Source of the DNA: Tritrichomonas musculus
Lineage: Eukaryota > Parabasalia > Tritrichomonadida > Tritrichomonadidae
Reading direction: 5' to 3'
Assembly: GCA_039105265.1 (NCBI GenBank)
Contig: JAPFFF010000001.1
Location: forward strand, 2,728,001 to 2,792,000
Length of the DNA: 64,000 bases
Shown: in pieces, positions 18,728-28,815 of the stretch
How the letters are laid out: each line of letters opens with the position of its first letter
How positions within the stretch are numbered: the first letter of the stretch is position 1
Translations under genes and position numbers: made by a program
Notes under the pieces: model-generated
The model's database searches: none
The model's input: only the letters and a program-made list of their open reading frames with translations
Told to the model about the DNA's origin: nothing

Positions 18728-19623
18728 TAGTTGATCTTATCAACAACGATAAAAAATGATTCAATATTTCATATAAACTGGTTTCCAAATTTCTGAGTAT
18801 TCTTTCAAAAAGTCAAAAATTAAAAAATAAAAATGTTTTATTTTAGGATTTGAATAAAAATTACAATAATACATTCAAAAAATTGAATAATATTAATAAG
18901 ATTTAAAAAACCTTAAAATATCTCATAAATAAGTGAATAAAATAATAAATTTTTAAATATTAAATATATGTATTATGATTATTAAATATTTAAATTGGTA
19001 AATAAATTAACTGAACTATTTCATTTATATGAATGATTATTAAAAGTTTGATTTAAAAATATTATTGAATAATTATTATTTTATATCTGACTAAAAGTAA
19101 TACGGATCAAAATTAACCATAAACTATGTTATTTTTGGCTCAATAATAATTATAAAATAATTCAAATTTATGAAGTTAGCCAAACATACTTTTTTGAGTT
19201 GATTTATTTCTTATTTATAAATAGATTTTATATGGTATTGATTGAAATAGTGGTTTCAAAAAAGCATTTCCTGTATATTTCAATTTCAATTTTCAAATCA
19301 AATATTTTAAGGGAAATCATTTGATCCAAAGCATCCTAATTAATTATTTCTGCTTAATGAATCCAAATCTTAATAATTATAAGCTTTTAAATTAATTAAG
19401 CTTGATGATTCAGATAATTCACATGATCATTAGATCCAAAAATTCTCCATAATTTAGCTTTATAGCAAATGTTGAATTACCACAATATCACAGAGTGTAA
19501 AACATCAGATTGACTTTCATCTGGCTAAAATTGAATTCAATCCAGGATTCTGACTCATTCGACATATTTGATTGTAAATCTATATTATGATAATAATTTT
19601 AATGCTTCCAAAGTCATATTTGA
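18728..19623. other. Non-coding interval
   Basis: AT-rich sequence holding the upstream region of the acyltransferase gene and the downstream flank of the decayed gene at 19,624. I see no further gene, RNA or clear repeat. Confidence 0.5.
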
Positions 19624-20011
19624 TTAAGATTTGAGAAAGGAAGTGATGGATTTGGATAACTGCGTGGCGACAGTTTCAATGTTCAATTTTTTTTTAACAT
19701 CATCGTCGAGTGTGTTTTTATGGTTACAGAAAACTTCAGCATTTAATAAAGAGATGGCATCTTTAATATTTTGAAGTATATCATTAATAACAGATGACTC
19801 ATTTTGGCCAAATAAAAGCAGAATCATCAAAAACAGCTTTTTTTTCTTTTGAAATTGTAATTTGCTTTCGAATAAGATGAATTACTTATTTACAAAATTC
19901 TTCAATATCATATTTATGGTGCTTTTTTTAAAAATTTTGATTTAAAAGCTCATAATTATTAAGATTTGGATTTTTTAAGAAGAAATCATTAAATTTCCTA
20001 TATTTTACTCT
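19624..20011 (-). pseudogene. Decayed fragment of an unidentified gene
   Basis: Reading the reverse strand from about 20,011, a plausible coding sequence runs FNDFFLKNPNLNNYELLNQN, stop, KKHHKYDIEEFCK, stop, VIHLIRKQITISKEKK and AVFDDSAFIWPK, stop. A shift to another frame then continues NESSVINDILQNIKDAISLL to a final stop at 19624. The normal amino-acid composition across two in-frame stops and one frameshift indicates a dead gene segment of about 125 codons rather than chance. I do not recognise the family. The only intact piece, 68 codons from 19830, is probably not expressed. Confidence 0.45.
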
Positions 20012-20634
20012 TATTTAATTTTATCTTAGGTATTTTATACATTAATTAATATATATATATTTGATTTATTGTAAATATATTTATTATTTTTATTTGGATT
20101 TGAATTTTCAGTATGATTGTTTTTAAATGATTTTTTGATTATTCTTTACTGTTAACATTCAAATGAGTTCATTATTAAAAGATTTTTTGTTAACGTTAAA
20201 TAAATTGTTTGATAATTTAAATTTTGTCAATTTTTTAATTTTTCAATATTTATTTATTCAATATTTATTTATTAATTCATTCAATATTTGAATCCATTGT
20301 AAAAATATATTAATATAATATCTTACAAAATAATTTAGAAAAAGAAATTTAAATTATTATTTTATTTAACATTTATTATTTTAAGTAATATTTAATAATA
20401 ATACTTAATATTTTTCTAATTTTAAATAAAATAAATCTTTTTTAACTTTTCAATGGTTATATGTAATTCACAGATTACTTGACATATCTCGAGAAATAAC
20501 TTTTATATTATTTAACAATTTAAAAAATACATTAATAAGGATATTTTAATAATAATAAATTCATTAAATTTACAGATATAAGTTTTAATGAAAGAAAATT
20601 AATAAATCAAATGATGTTTGAAGTATAGAGTAAT
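20012..20634. other. Non-coding interval upstream of the TOR-like kinase
   Basis: Very AT-rich with many short A/T palindromes and no open frame. It should contain the promoter of the kinase gene; I see no convincing initiator close to ATG 20635. Confidence 0.45.
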
Positions 20635-23600
20635 ATGTTGTCTCTGATTCCATTAAATGGTAGTTTTAAAGAAATAGATAACGCATACAAAAAATTTAAA
20701 CAAAACATATTCAATAAATTGTATGAAGCTGGTGATACCTCTTTCCAAACTTATGAAACAAATTTAATTAATTCGATTAATATTGTTCTACGAAAATCAC
20801 ATGAAAGTATAAAAATTAGCGATGAAAATTTAATGCGAGCTTTAATAGGGACTAGGACTTTATCTAAATTTTCAATATTACACCAAAAAAAATGTGTTGA
20901 ATTTTATTCAACAATTAACAGCAATTTTCCACGGTCCATTCAGATGAGACGATTTTTTATCAAATCTGTTGTTAAAGAATACAAGAACAAAGAAAATTAT
21001 GCTTGGGATAATTTTACTAATAATTTTTATAACGAAATATTACCTACAAATCCAATTACTCAGAACCACAATGAATTTATTATAAAAGCCTTAATCTACA
21101 TAGAGTATCTAATTAAGTATAATCCTGATTTCGTTTGCAAATTATCGTCAGAAATTATTTTTCATTTAAATCAAATAATTCAAATGGGAAACTACACGCT
21201 TGACCTGAATTACGACATTATAAATTACACCAATCAGACCACAGATACTTATTTCAGCAAAACCAACGTCAATCCTTACTATTCAAACTTCGCCATTGAA
21301 CTTTTACGCAAAATTTTTTCTGAAATAAAACTATTCAATTTCCAGACCATTGAAATCACACAACTTTTTGAATGGCATTCAAAAATCAAATCACTTGCAA
21401 CTCTATCTACTCTTTTCGAGAAGTGCCCAAAATGGTTTTTCACGAAGAATCTCGACCAAATTGGCGAATTTTTGCATTCAATCAATGATTCCGATAGAGA
21501 AATCCAGTGCTTATTGACCAGAAACCGAATTTTCTATTCAATAATTGATGGAAAAGAAGAAAAATTCACTTTTTCAATAAATAACGATGACAAAGAAAAC
21601 GTTATTTGCGGAATGATACAGAACATCAAACTTGTGATGGAAAAAAAGTTGATTCAAATGACAAATATCGACGATCAAATGATATTCAATTTAATTTCAC
21701 GATGTTTTGAGAGTGACAATAAAATTTTGAGAATGAATGGCTTTGATTTGTTGAACAGCTGCCTTTTGTATAATAGCAAAAATCACGAAAATTTCTTTAA
21801 AATTTGCCCATCTTTAATTGAATGCATAAAACCGTTTGACATTGAATTTGGCTTTTTTGAAGTTATCAAATTTTTGAAAAAAATTGATACAAATCTTTTT
21901 ACTGAGAAAATTGTATCGTCTATTCAAAAAAGGCCGATAGAAACCCTTCAATTTCTCAGTGAAAAAATTCAAGATGAAAGCATGAAAGATTTTTTGACTT
22001 TGAATGAAACCGTTATAGAAGCGGTTTTTGATTTGACAAGTCAAAATGATTGCGATATAAAATCACTTTCAATTTTGGTTGCTTCTCAACTTGCACCAGA
22101 AAAATTTTTCTGCCAAAAATTCATTAAAAACTTGTTTCATTATCTTTTGTGCTGCCAATTTAAGAAAGTAAAACTGACAATTCTTCAGTGCTTGAATAAT
22201 CACTTGGATCATTTTTCTGAAGAAATAAAAGATAAATTTGCTGATTGCAATGTTTTGATCGTTTTGAAGAATCTTTTGAATCAGAATTCAATGCAAGAAA
22301 TTCAATTGGAAACGATCAAACTTGTTTGCAAGTTAAAAAGAATCAAATCATTGAAATTAGAAGAGGTAGTTAAACCTTATTTATCGTTTTTCTTACCTTT
22401 TTCTGATATAAAAGATAAGACCTTTCAAAATTATATCATATCACCTCACCAATTATCAATTTCAGCCAATTTTTTGCCAATTATTTTTGATTCTTTTCCT
22501 CAATTTATTCCAGACTATTTTCAGGCCTTTTATAACTTTTCAATGGACTTTATGAACATGCTATTGAATTCTGGTGATGACTTCACTAGACATTCAAAAT
22601 TGAATTTGAATAAATTGAATGAAAAAATGTACTTTCAAAGAAACTTTTTCAGAACAATTTTCTGTTCATACAGTCATTCGCTCGAAATCATTCTTGGAAA
22701 AGATCCAGAAATAATGAAGCCTTATTTTGACGAAATCATCAATTTTTGCTACAAATGCCTTTTGAATGGAATCGGCCAATTAGAAACACAATCCATTTTA
22801 AGTCTTCTCAAAAACGTTTTGCTTCAAATTGAATTGAAGCAAATAATATCAAATGACAAGAGAAAAAGTGTCAATGATTTGTTCACTGTTGTTTACAACA
22901 CCGGTTCTCGTTTCATGTGTCCCATTGTTCATCAGAATGTCTTTGAAATTCTCGGTTATCTTGGTGCCCAACAACTTTTTGAAAAGCAAAAACCGTTATA
23001 TAAAAATTTGAATGAAAAGAATAAGCTGGACATTGATCTTCAAAAAGAGCTGATTGAATATGGCAAGTATAAATCACAAGACAACATTTATTATGTTGTT
23101 TGTTCGAATTCATTGTTGAATATACTCGATGATGAATCAATGAGTCATTCTCACTTTCATGCACTATGTTCACTGGTCAACTTGATTGGAAAAACGCCTT
23201 TTCATTCACATCTATGTGAATATTTCAAAGAACACTTTGTGAAGTCTTTGAAATATCTCAAAAAGTTGATCAATAAAAGTGGGAATAAATCAAGATACAT
23301 TCCTTTAATTCAATCAATGCTGACATTTAACAGGAATATAATTAATGAGAATGTGAATGATTTCGTTCAACTCTTCATCGATTTGTGGTATTTTGGATCA
23401 ATCGACTTTTTACCATCACTTGTCAAGTCTTTTAATGTTAAATTGAAGCCTTTTGCTAATAAAATCATTCCTTACATTCGAACTCTAAACGACATTGATG
23501 TTGTCATCAATTCTTTGTTTAGTCTGCTTTTGCATTGCTTCAAGTTTGATACTGGACAAGACCCTTGTCAATACAACCTGATTGTCATCTTGACTAGAAT

Positions 23601-26600
23601 TGCTAACAAAGGAAATTATCAAGTTATTCCATTGATAAATAACAATTTGTTAAAGATTCGTAATTTGCCTCCTTATGTTCGTTTGTTCGCTGACCTGTGC
23701 ATCAGATATCTTAGAGAAAACAATGGTAATTTGTGCTATTTAGATGATACGGCTAAATTGTTGGGAAAATTGACGAAAAAATGCGATTTTTTGATGGAGG
23801 AATTCGTCCCTTTGATTCGCGATTTACTTCAGCCTTTTGAAAAGCAACTTGACATTTTCAATAAACTTTGTCCAATTAAAAGTGACGGCAATGATAATTT
23901 AAACTGCCTCGAACCAGTTCAAGGTAGCAACTCATTGACTAAAATAAGGGCCAAGGAAGGAATCAAGTTTGGCATGTGTGATAATGCGGAAATGAATACA
24001 AGCAATAAAAATAAAGTAAAAATCAGATCAAATAGTGACCCGTCATCAATCATGAGCAACAAAAATGGTGTTAGGTTCAGCTCGAATAGTAACGAAACAA
24101 CAAATATAAGTGATGCTAATTTCAGTTCTGATAACGATTCATCGGTAAATATAAGCAGCAGCAGTAGCTGCAGCATCAACTTTATTTCAATAAAAGAAAC
24201 GTTTGCAAATACAAGTAGCAATGCTCAATTCGATGCAATCAGCGATTCATCATCAAATTCAAGCAGTATTAAATTTAGTGTGATTAAAGATGCACCATCA
24301 AATGCAAACAATAAAGGCGGTGTTAAATTTGGATCAAACAATGGTGCACCAACGAATGCAAACAATAAAGGCGGTGTTACATTTGGATCAAACAATTGTG
24401 CACCAACGAATGCAAACAACAAAGGCGGCGTTACATTTGGATCAAACAATGGCGCACCAACGAATGCAAACAACAAAGGCGGTGTTACATTTGGATCAAA
24501 CAATGATGCACCATCAAATTCAAACAACAAAGGCGGTGTTACATTTGGATCAAACAATGATGCACCAACGAATGCAAACAACAAAGGCGGTGTTACATTT
24601 GGATTAAACAATGGCGCACCAACGAATGCAAACAACAAAGGCGGTGTTAAATTTGGATCAAACAATGGCGCACCAACGAATGCAAACAACAAAGGCGGTG
24701 TTACATTTGGATCAAACAATGATGCACCAACGAATGCAAACAACAAAGGCGGTGTTACATTTGGATCAAACAATGATGCACCAACGAATGCAAACAACAA
24801 AGGCGGTGTTACATTTGGATCAAACAATGATGCACCATCAAATTCAAACAACAAAGGCGGTGTTAAATTTGGATCAAACAATGATGCACCATCAAATTCA
24901 AACAACAAAGGCGGTGTTAAATTTGGATCAAACAATGATGCACCATCAAATTCAAACAACAAAGGCGGTGTTAAATTTGGATCAAACAATGGCGCACCAT
25001 CAAATGCAAACAACAAAGGCGGTGTTAAATTTGGATCAAACAATGGCGCACCATCAAATTCAAACAACAAAGGCGGTGTTAAATTTGGATCAAACAATGA
25101 TGCACCAACGAATGCAAACAACAAAGGCGGCGTTACATTTGGATCAAACAATGATGCACCAACGAATGCAAACAACAAAGGCGGTGTTAAATTTGGATCA
25201 AACAATGATGCACCATCAAATTCAAACAACAAAGGCGGTGTTAAATTTGGATCAAACAATGATGCACCATCAAATTCAAACAACAAAGGCGGTGTTAAAT
25301 TTGGATCAAACAATGGCGCACCAACAAATGCAAACAACAAAGGCGGTGTTAAATTTGGATCAAACAATGGCGCACCATCAAATTCAAACAACAAAGGCGG
25401 TGTTAAATTTGGATCAAACAATGGCGCACCAACGAATGCAAACAACAAAGACGGTATAAAATTCCACACTATTAATGATGCTCCAGCTAATCAAAACAGC
25501 AAAAGCGGAATTAAATATAGCGAAAGCAGCAACCATCCATCCAAACCAAAAGACAACAGCGGCATCAGATTTGGGTTTAGCGATGACTCATCAAACAACG
25601 CAAGACTCGCCAACAACTTGAGATTAGCGAACTTTGATTCCATACCAAGACCACCAATAATCAACGATGTTGTTGTCACCTTCATTCCATCGCAAACACA
25701 AAAATTCATGCAGCTCATTACTGACATCAACAACCACATACAGAACGAGATCAGCACCATGTACATAGATTTATGGCTGAACAATCTCATTCAATTCTGT
25801 ATTAAAAACTCACCTAGTCAACTTATAAAGAGTTGTTTTCCGATTGCAAGGAACAATGTAATTTTTGCCACTTCGATATTTAATGTTGCTTTTCATTCGA
25901 TTCTTTCATCGAATTATGAAATTGACAAAAATCTCATTGCATCGACTTTTTTAAATGTTCTTGATTCTGAATACACTTCTCATTATTGTCACACAATAAT
26001 AACTGATTTAATTGAATTCATGGATCGTGATAACAACCCTCTTTTGAAGCTTGAAGATGTCAAACGTCCTTTGACATCGATTTTTTCAAGCAAGCCTCCA
26101 ATATCGTTAAGATATGCAATTCTTAAATTCGAGAACAATGAGAAACCTGAACTTCAAAAGACTTTGTTGAATGATCTTGAACAAGCCTTTTTAAATTGTG
26201 GCTTAATTGATCAATTTCAACAATATTCACGGATTTATGACACGCAAAATGCAAACAACTTCATTCGATATCAAGTTCCTATTTTTGCAAATTCTTTTGA
26301 AGACAGAGACAAGCTTGAAAAAATAGATTTGAATATCAATGATGTTGATACTTTAACCAAAGTTGTTGATCAATTTCATTTGAAAATAATTTCTCATCTT
26401 TACAAGGCAAAATTCCTCACACAACGATATTTGAAATCGAATCCAAAAGATGAGAAAATTAAAGATGAAATCAAGAAAGAAATTAATCTTGGTTTTGAAT
26501 CATTGAGCACTGAAGGTGGTCCTCATTTTTCTCAAGGATTTACATCTGTTCTTCAATACATCATTTATGGCCAACAATTAATTGAACTCAATGAAATGGT

Positions 26601-28815
26601 TTCTTCAGAAAATGAAGGAAATAATTTTCATTTACGATTTATTAACTCTAGTAATATCATCAGTTTCTTACCACAAATTCTTTTATTGAGAACATCAACG
26701 AAAGATGATGATAAAGATTCACTTATTGAGAAAGTTAATCTTCTTTCCCTTTGTAGAAGATGTAACAGATGGTCTTTGATGGAAATGTATTTTAACTTCT
26801 TTAATTTCAGTAATGAAAATGTACCTGTTGAAATACAGTATGAAATGATGTACTGCAAAATCAACAACAATACAACAAATGAGTCTGAAATAGACAATTT
26901 AATCACCTTAATTAAAGAAGGAAATACAAACAACCTAGATGAATTAGGAAGCGGTTACAAGCCCGAAAATCTTCTTAAATTTGCAAAGTATCAAAAAGCA
27001 ATGTTTATTGCACGAACCAATACTAAAGATCAATCTCAATTGATGAACATTCTTTCTTTATGTGATTCATTTGATAATGCTGATGCAATCGATCTTTGTG
27101 GCTTATCGAATCTTCGACTATTTGAAGTAAACAACGATAAATCTCGATTGAATGAATCAATTAAAAACTACATAAAAAGCTCAATCAAAAGTGACAAAGT
27201 TCGAATCTCGAACATGCTACTGATTATATATTTACTATTTACATATTATAATAATGACAGTGATGACATTAACGACATTAAGCAGTATTTGAATGATATA
27301 CCTCTTTATTTTTACGTTGATTTGATGAGTCAAATGATTTCATACATTGCAGATCTAAAAAATAACTCATTTAAGCAATACATCATTAGCTTGCTTTCTG
27401 AAATAATGATTTATTATCCACAAGGTGTCATATATGACTATTCATTCTCTATTTTCTCCGACAGAAGGATGGAAGGCATCACTGACATAATTGAATCACC
27501 AATCACTGAAATAATGACATCAGCATTTGATTTAAATATTATAAATATTTTTTCCGAAGCGATTTCATTAACTGTTAATCTAATCAATGTTAATACAGCT
27601 ACACCAATTGGCGATGAAAGAGACAATCTTTTCTCTCTTTCACCGAAATTGGCAGAAAATAGAGACATGCTTCTTCCTGTCTTTGGAACGTATCATTACA
27701 ATGACGATGTGATTTTTATTCATGAGTTTTCACCAAAATATGAAGAAATTAATTCACTTGAGAAGCCAAAAAGGATCTCAATCATTGGAAGCGATGGACA
27801 CGAATATCCATTCATCATGAAAGAGAAAGAAGACTTGAGAACTGATCAACGAATCATGATTTTTCATAAGTTTTTGAATCAATATCTCAAGACCAAAGTA
27901 AGAACATATTCAATTGTTCCATTGACATCGAATCAAGGCTTGATTCAGTCAGTACAAGAAATGATTGGAATTCATCAATTGATCCAATTTTATAGAAAGA
28001 AAGTTGCACCAAAAGACGTTGATTTTGAATTCAATTATTTATCTGAGAATCTTTACAAAACACGAGATACTTTCATGAATTCATATGATTTACTGAATCA
28101 ACTTCAACGTCTTGAATTCTTCAAATTAGTAACAAATAACATTGATAGAAGAAATGATCTTAGAGATTGTTTTTGGTTCTTCACGACGAATAGCGAAAAT
28201 TGGTTCAAATTCATCACAAATTTCACATCAACATGCGCTGTAACTTCGATGATTTCTTACATCATCGGCTTGGGCGATCGTCACCTTAGAAATATAATGA
28301 TAAGCAAAGATAACGGTGTCCTTATGAATATTGATTTTTGTGACGTTTTCGAAATGGCACAAATAAGACCAGATGTCCCTGAAAAAGTTCCTTTTAGATT
28401 GACTAGAAATATGGTCGAAGCTTTGGGTCCTTGCGGATTTAATGGAAGCTTTCGTGTGTTTTGCGAAGAGACTTTATTTTTGATGAGAGAAAATAGGGAG
28501 AATATAAAGAATATATTGAAAGTGTTCGTCGATTCGCCAATTCAAAAAGAAAATACTTCAATTTTTGAATCTTTGATAAGGAGCCCTTATGAGTTGGTCG
28601 AAGCAAAGCAAATCGCTAATCAGCGCTTGAAGAGGATTAATAAGAAACTCGATGGAACTGACGTTTACATCATTTACCAGAATGATGATGATATTGATGG
28701 AATTCAAAATGTTAAGCAGATGTCAGTTCGTGAACATGTGCAAAAATTGATTGAATTCGCTACTGATGAAAGTAATTTGTGCTGCCTTTATTCTGATTGG
28801 GAACCTTGGAAATGA
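20635..28815 (+). CDS. TOR: TOR-type phosphatidylinositol-3-kinase-related protein kinase with an inserted tandem-repeat region
   Basis: A 2726-residue PIKK, a growth-control Ser/Thr kinase family. About residues 1-1100 are helical HEAT-like repeats. About 1100-1660 are low-complexity, with an 18-residue tandem array at 1222-1606. A FAT domain follows, opening with the TOR-like LWLNNLIQFCIKNSPSQLI and DLIEFMDRD. The kinase has IGSDGHEYPFIMK (ATP-site Lys at about 2396), EDLRTDQR, the catalytic loop GLGDRHLRN (D2548) and NIDFCDVFE (metal-binding D2567), then EKVPFRLTRNMVEAL. The C-terminus is a FATC domain (LIEFATDESNLCCLY, ending DWEPWK). SPKL, RD and VFGTY before the kinase favour TOR over ATM, ATR or TRRAP. 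Oddities: the stretch expected to hold the FRB domain is about 80-90 residues too short, and DFG is DFC. Confidence 0.82.
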   Translation: MLSLIPLNGSFKEIDNAYKKFKQNIFNKLYEAGDTSFQTYETNLINSINIVLRKSHESIKISDENLMRALIGTRTLSKFSILHQKKCVEFYSTINSNFPRSIQMRRFFIKSVVKEYKNKENYAWDNFTNNFYNEILPTNPITQNHNEFIIKALIYIEYLIKYNPDFVCKLSSEIIFHLNQIIQMGNYTLDLNYDIINYTNQTTDTYFSKTNVNPYYSNFAIELLRKIFSEIKLFNFQTIEITQLFEWHSKIKSLATLSTLFEKCPKWFFTKNLDQIGEFLHSINDSDREIQCLLTRNRIFYSIIDGKEEKFTFSINNDDKENVICGMIQNIKLVMEKKLIQMTNIDDQMIFNLISRCFESDNKILRMNGFDLLNSCLLYNSKNHENFFKICPSLIECIKPFDIEFGFFEVIKFLKKIDTNLFTEKIVSSIQKRPIETLQFLSEKIQDESMKDFLTLNETVIEAVFDLTSQNDCDIKSLSILVASQLAPEKFFCQKFIKNLFHYLLCCQFKKVKLTILQCLNNHLDHFSEEIKDKFADCNVLIVLKNLLNQNSMQEIQLETIKLVCKLKRIKSLKLEEVVKPYLSFFLPFSDIKDKTFQNYIISPHQLSISANFLPIIFDSFPQFIPDYFQAFYNFSMDFMNMLLNSGDDFTRHSKLNLNKLNEKMYFQRNFFRTIFCSYSHSLEIILGKDPEIMKPYFDEIINFCYKCLLNGIGQLETQSILSLLKNVLLQIELKQIISNDKRKSVNDLFTVVYNTGSRFMCPIVHQNVFEILGYLGAQQLFEKQKPLYKNLNEKNKLDIDLQKELIEYGKYKSQDNIYYVVCSNSLLNILDDESMSHSHFHALCSLVNLIGKTPFHSHLCEYFKEHFVKSLKYLKKLINKSGNKSRYIPLIQSMLTFNRNIINENVNDFVQLFIDLWYFGSIDFLPSLVKSFNVKLKPFANKIIPYIRTLNDIDVVINSLFSLLLHCFKFDTGQDPCQYNLIVILTRIANKGNYQVIPLINNNLLKIRNLPPYVRLFADLCIRYLRENNGNLCYLDDTAKLLGKLTKKCDFLMEEFVPLIRDLLQPFEKQLDIFNKLCPIKSDGNDNLNCLEPVQGSNSLTKIRAKEGIKFGMCDNAEMNTSNKNKVKIRSNSDPSSIMSNKNGVRFSSNSNETTNISDANFSSDNDSSVNISSSSSCSINFISIKETFANTSSNAQFDAISDSSSNSSSIKFSVIKDAPSNANNKGGVKFGSNNGAPTNANNKGGVTFGSNNCAPTNANNKGGVTFGSNNGAPTNANNKGGVTFGSNNDAPSNSNNKGGVTFGSNNDAPTNANNKGGVTFGLNNGAPTNANNKGGVKFGSNNGAPTNANNKGGVTFGSNNDAPTNANNKGGVTFGSNNDAPTNANNKGGVTFGSNNDAPSNSNNKGGVKFGSNNDAPSNSNNKGGVKFGSNNDAPSNSNNKGGVKFGSNNGAPSNANNKGGVKFGSNNGAPSNSNNKGGVKFGSNNDAPTNANNKGGVTFGSNNDAPTNANNKGGVKFGSNNDAPSNSNNKGGVKFGSNNDAPSNSNNKGGVKFGSNNGAPTNANNKGGVKFGSNNGAPSNSNNKGGVKFGSNNGAPTNANNKDGIKFHTINDAPANQNSKSGIKYSESSNHPSKPKDNSGIRFGFSDDSSNNARLANNLRLANFDSIPRPPIINDVVVTFIPSQTQKFMQLITDINNHIQNEISTMYIDLWLNNLIQFCIKNSPSQLIKSCFPIARNNVIFATSIFNVAFHSILSSNYEIDKNLIASTFLNVLDSEYTSHYCHTIITDLIEFMDRDNNPLLKLEDVKRPLTSIFSSKPPISLRYAILKFENNEKPELQKTLLNDLEQAFLNCGLIDQFQQYSRIYDTQNANNFIRYQVPIFANSFEDRDKLEKIDLNINDVDTLTKVVDQFHLKIISHLYKAKFLTQRYLKSNPKDEKIKDEIKKEINLGFESLSTEGGPHFSQGFTSVLQYIIYGQQLIELNEMVSSENEGNNFHLRFINSSNIISFLPQILLLRTSTKDDDKDSLIEKVNLLSLCRRCNRWSLMEMYFNFFNFSNENVPVEIQYEMMYCKINNNTTNESEIDNLITLIKEGNTNNLDELGSGYKPENLLKFAKYQKAMFIARTNTKDQSQLMNILSLCDSFDNADAIDLCGLSNLRLFEVNNDKSRLNESIKNYIKSSIKSDKVRISNMLLIIYLLFTYYNNDSDDINDIKQYLNDIPLYFYVDLMSQMISYIADLKNNSFKQYIISLLSEIMIYYPQGVIYDYSFSIFSDRRMEGITDIIESPITEIMTSAFDLNIINIFSEAISLTVNLINVNTATPIGDERDNLFSLSPKLAENRDMLLPVFGTYHYNDDVIFIHEFSPKYEEINSLEKPKRISIIGSDGHEYPFIMKEKEDLRTDQRIMIFHKFLNQYLKTKVRTYSIVPLTSNQGLIQSVQEMIGIHQLIQFYRKKVAPKDVDFEFNYLSENLYKTRDTFMNSYDLLNQLQRLEFFKLVTNNIDRRNDLRDCFWFFTTNSENWFKFITNFTSTCAVTSMISYIIGLGDRHLRNIMISKDNGVLMNIDFCDVFEMAQIRPDVPEKVPFRLTRNMVEALGPCGFNGSFRVFCEETLFLMRENRENIKNILKVFVDSPIQKENTSIFESLIRSPYELVEAKQIANQRLKRINKKLDGTDVYIIYQNDDDIDGIQNVKQMSVREHVQKLIEFATDESNLCCLYSDWEPWK
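24288..25452 (+). repeat. 54-bp tandem repeat array inside the TOR-like gene
   Basis: Twenty-one near-perfect copies of an 18-residue unit of the type NNKGGVKFGSNNGAPTNA, plus a degenerate copy NNKDGIKF and more distant relatives on both sides (NKNGVRFS, NSKSGIKY). Variants K/T, G/D and TNA/SNS/SNA occur in a mosaic order that suggests repeated unequal exchange. The unit is a multiple of three, so copy-number change keeps the frame. No stop occurs in several frames, which produces long shadow frames on both strands. Confidence 0.95.

Noticed and set aside
24288-25452. CRISPR-like array
   Set aside because: The units are contiguous with no unique spacers, lie within a eukaryotic coding sequence and keep its frame.
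24225-25469. 414-codon open frame on the reverse strand, and two plus-strand frames (105 and 282 codons) across the same region
   Set aside because: They follow the 54-bp repeat, which is a multiple of three and happens to lack stops in several frames. Their translations are pure repeats and the TOR-like frame accounts for the region.
20635-28815. TRRAP/Tra1-type pseudokinase
   Set aside because: The catalytic loop GDRH-x-x-N, the metal-binding Asp and the ATP-site Lys are all present, and the pre-kinase segment resembles TOR.
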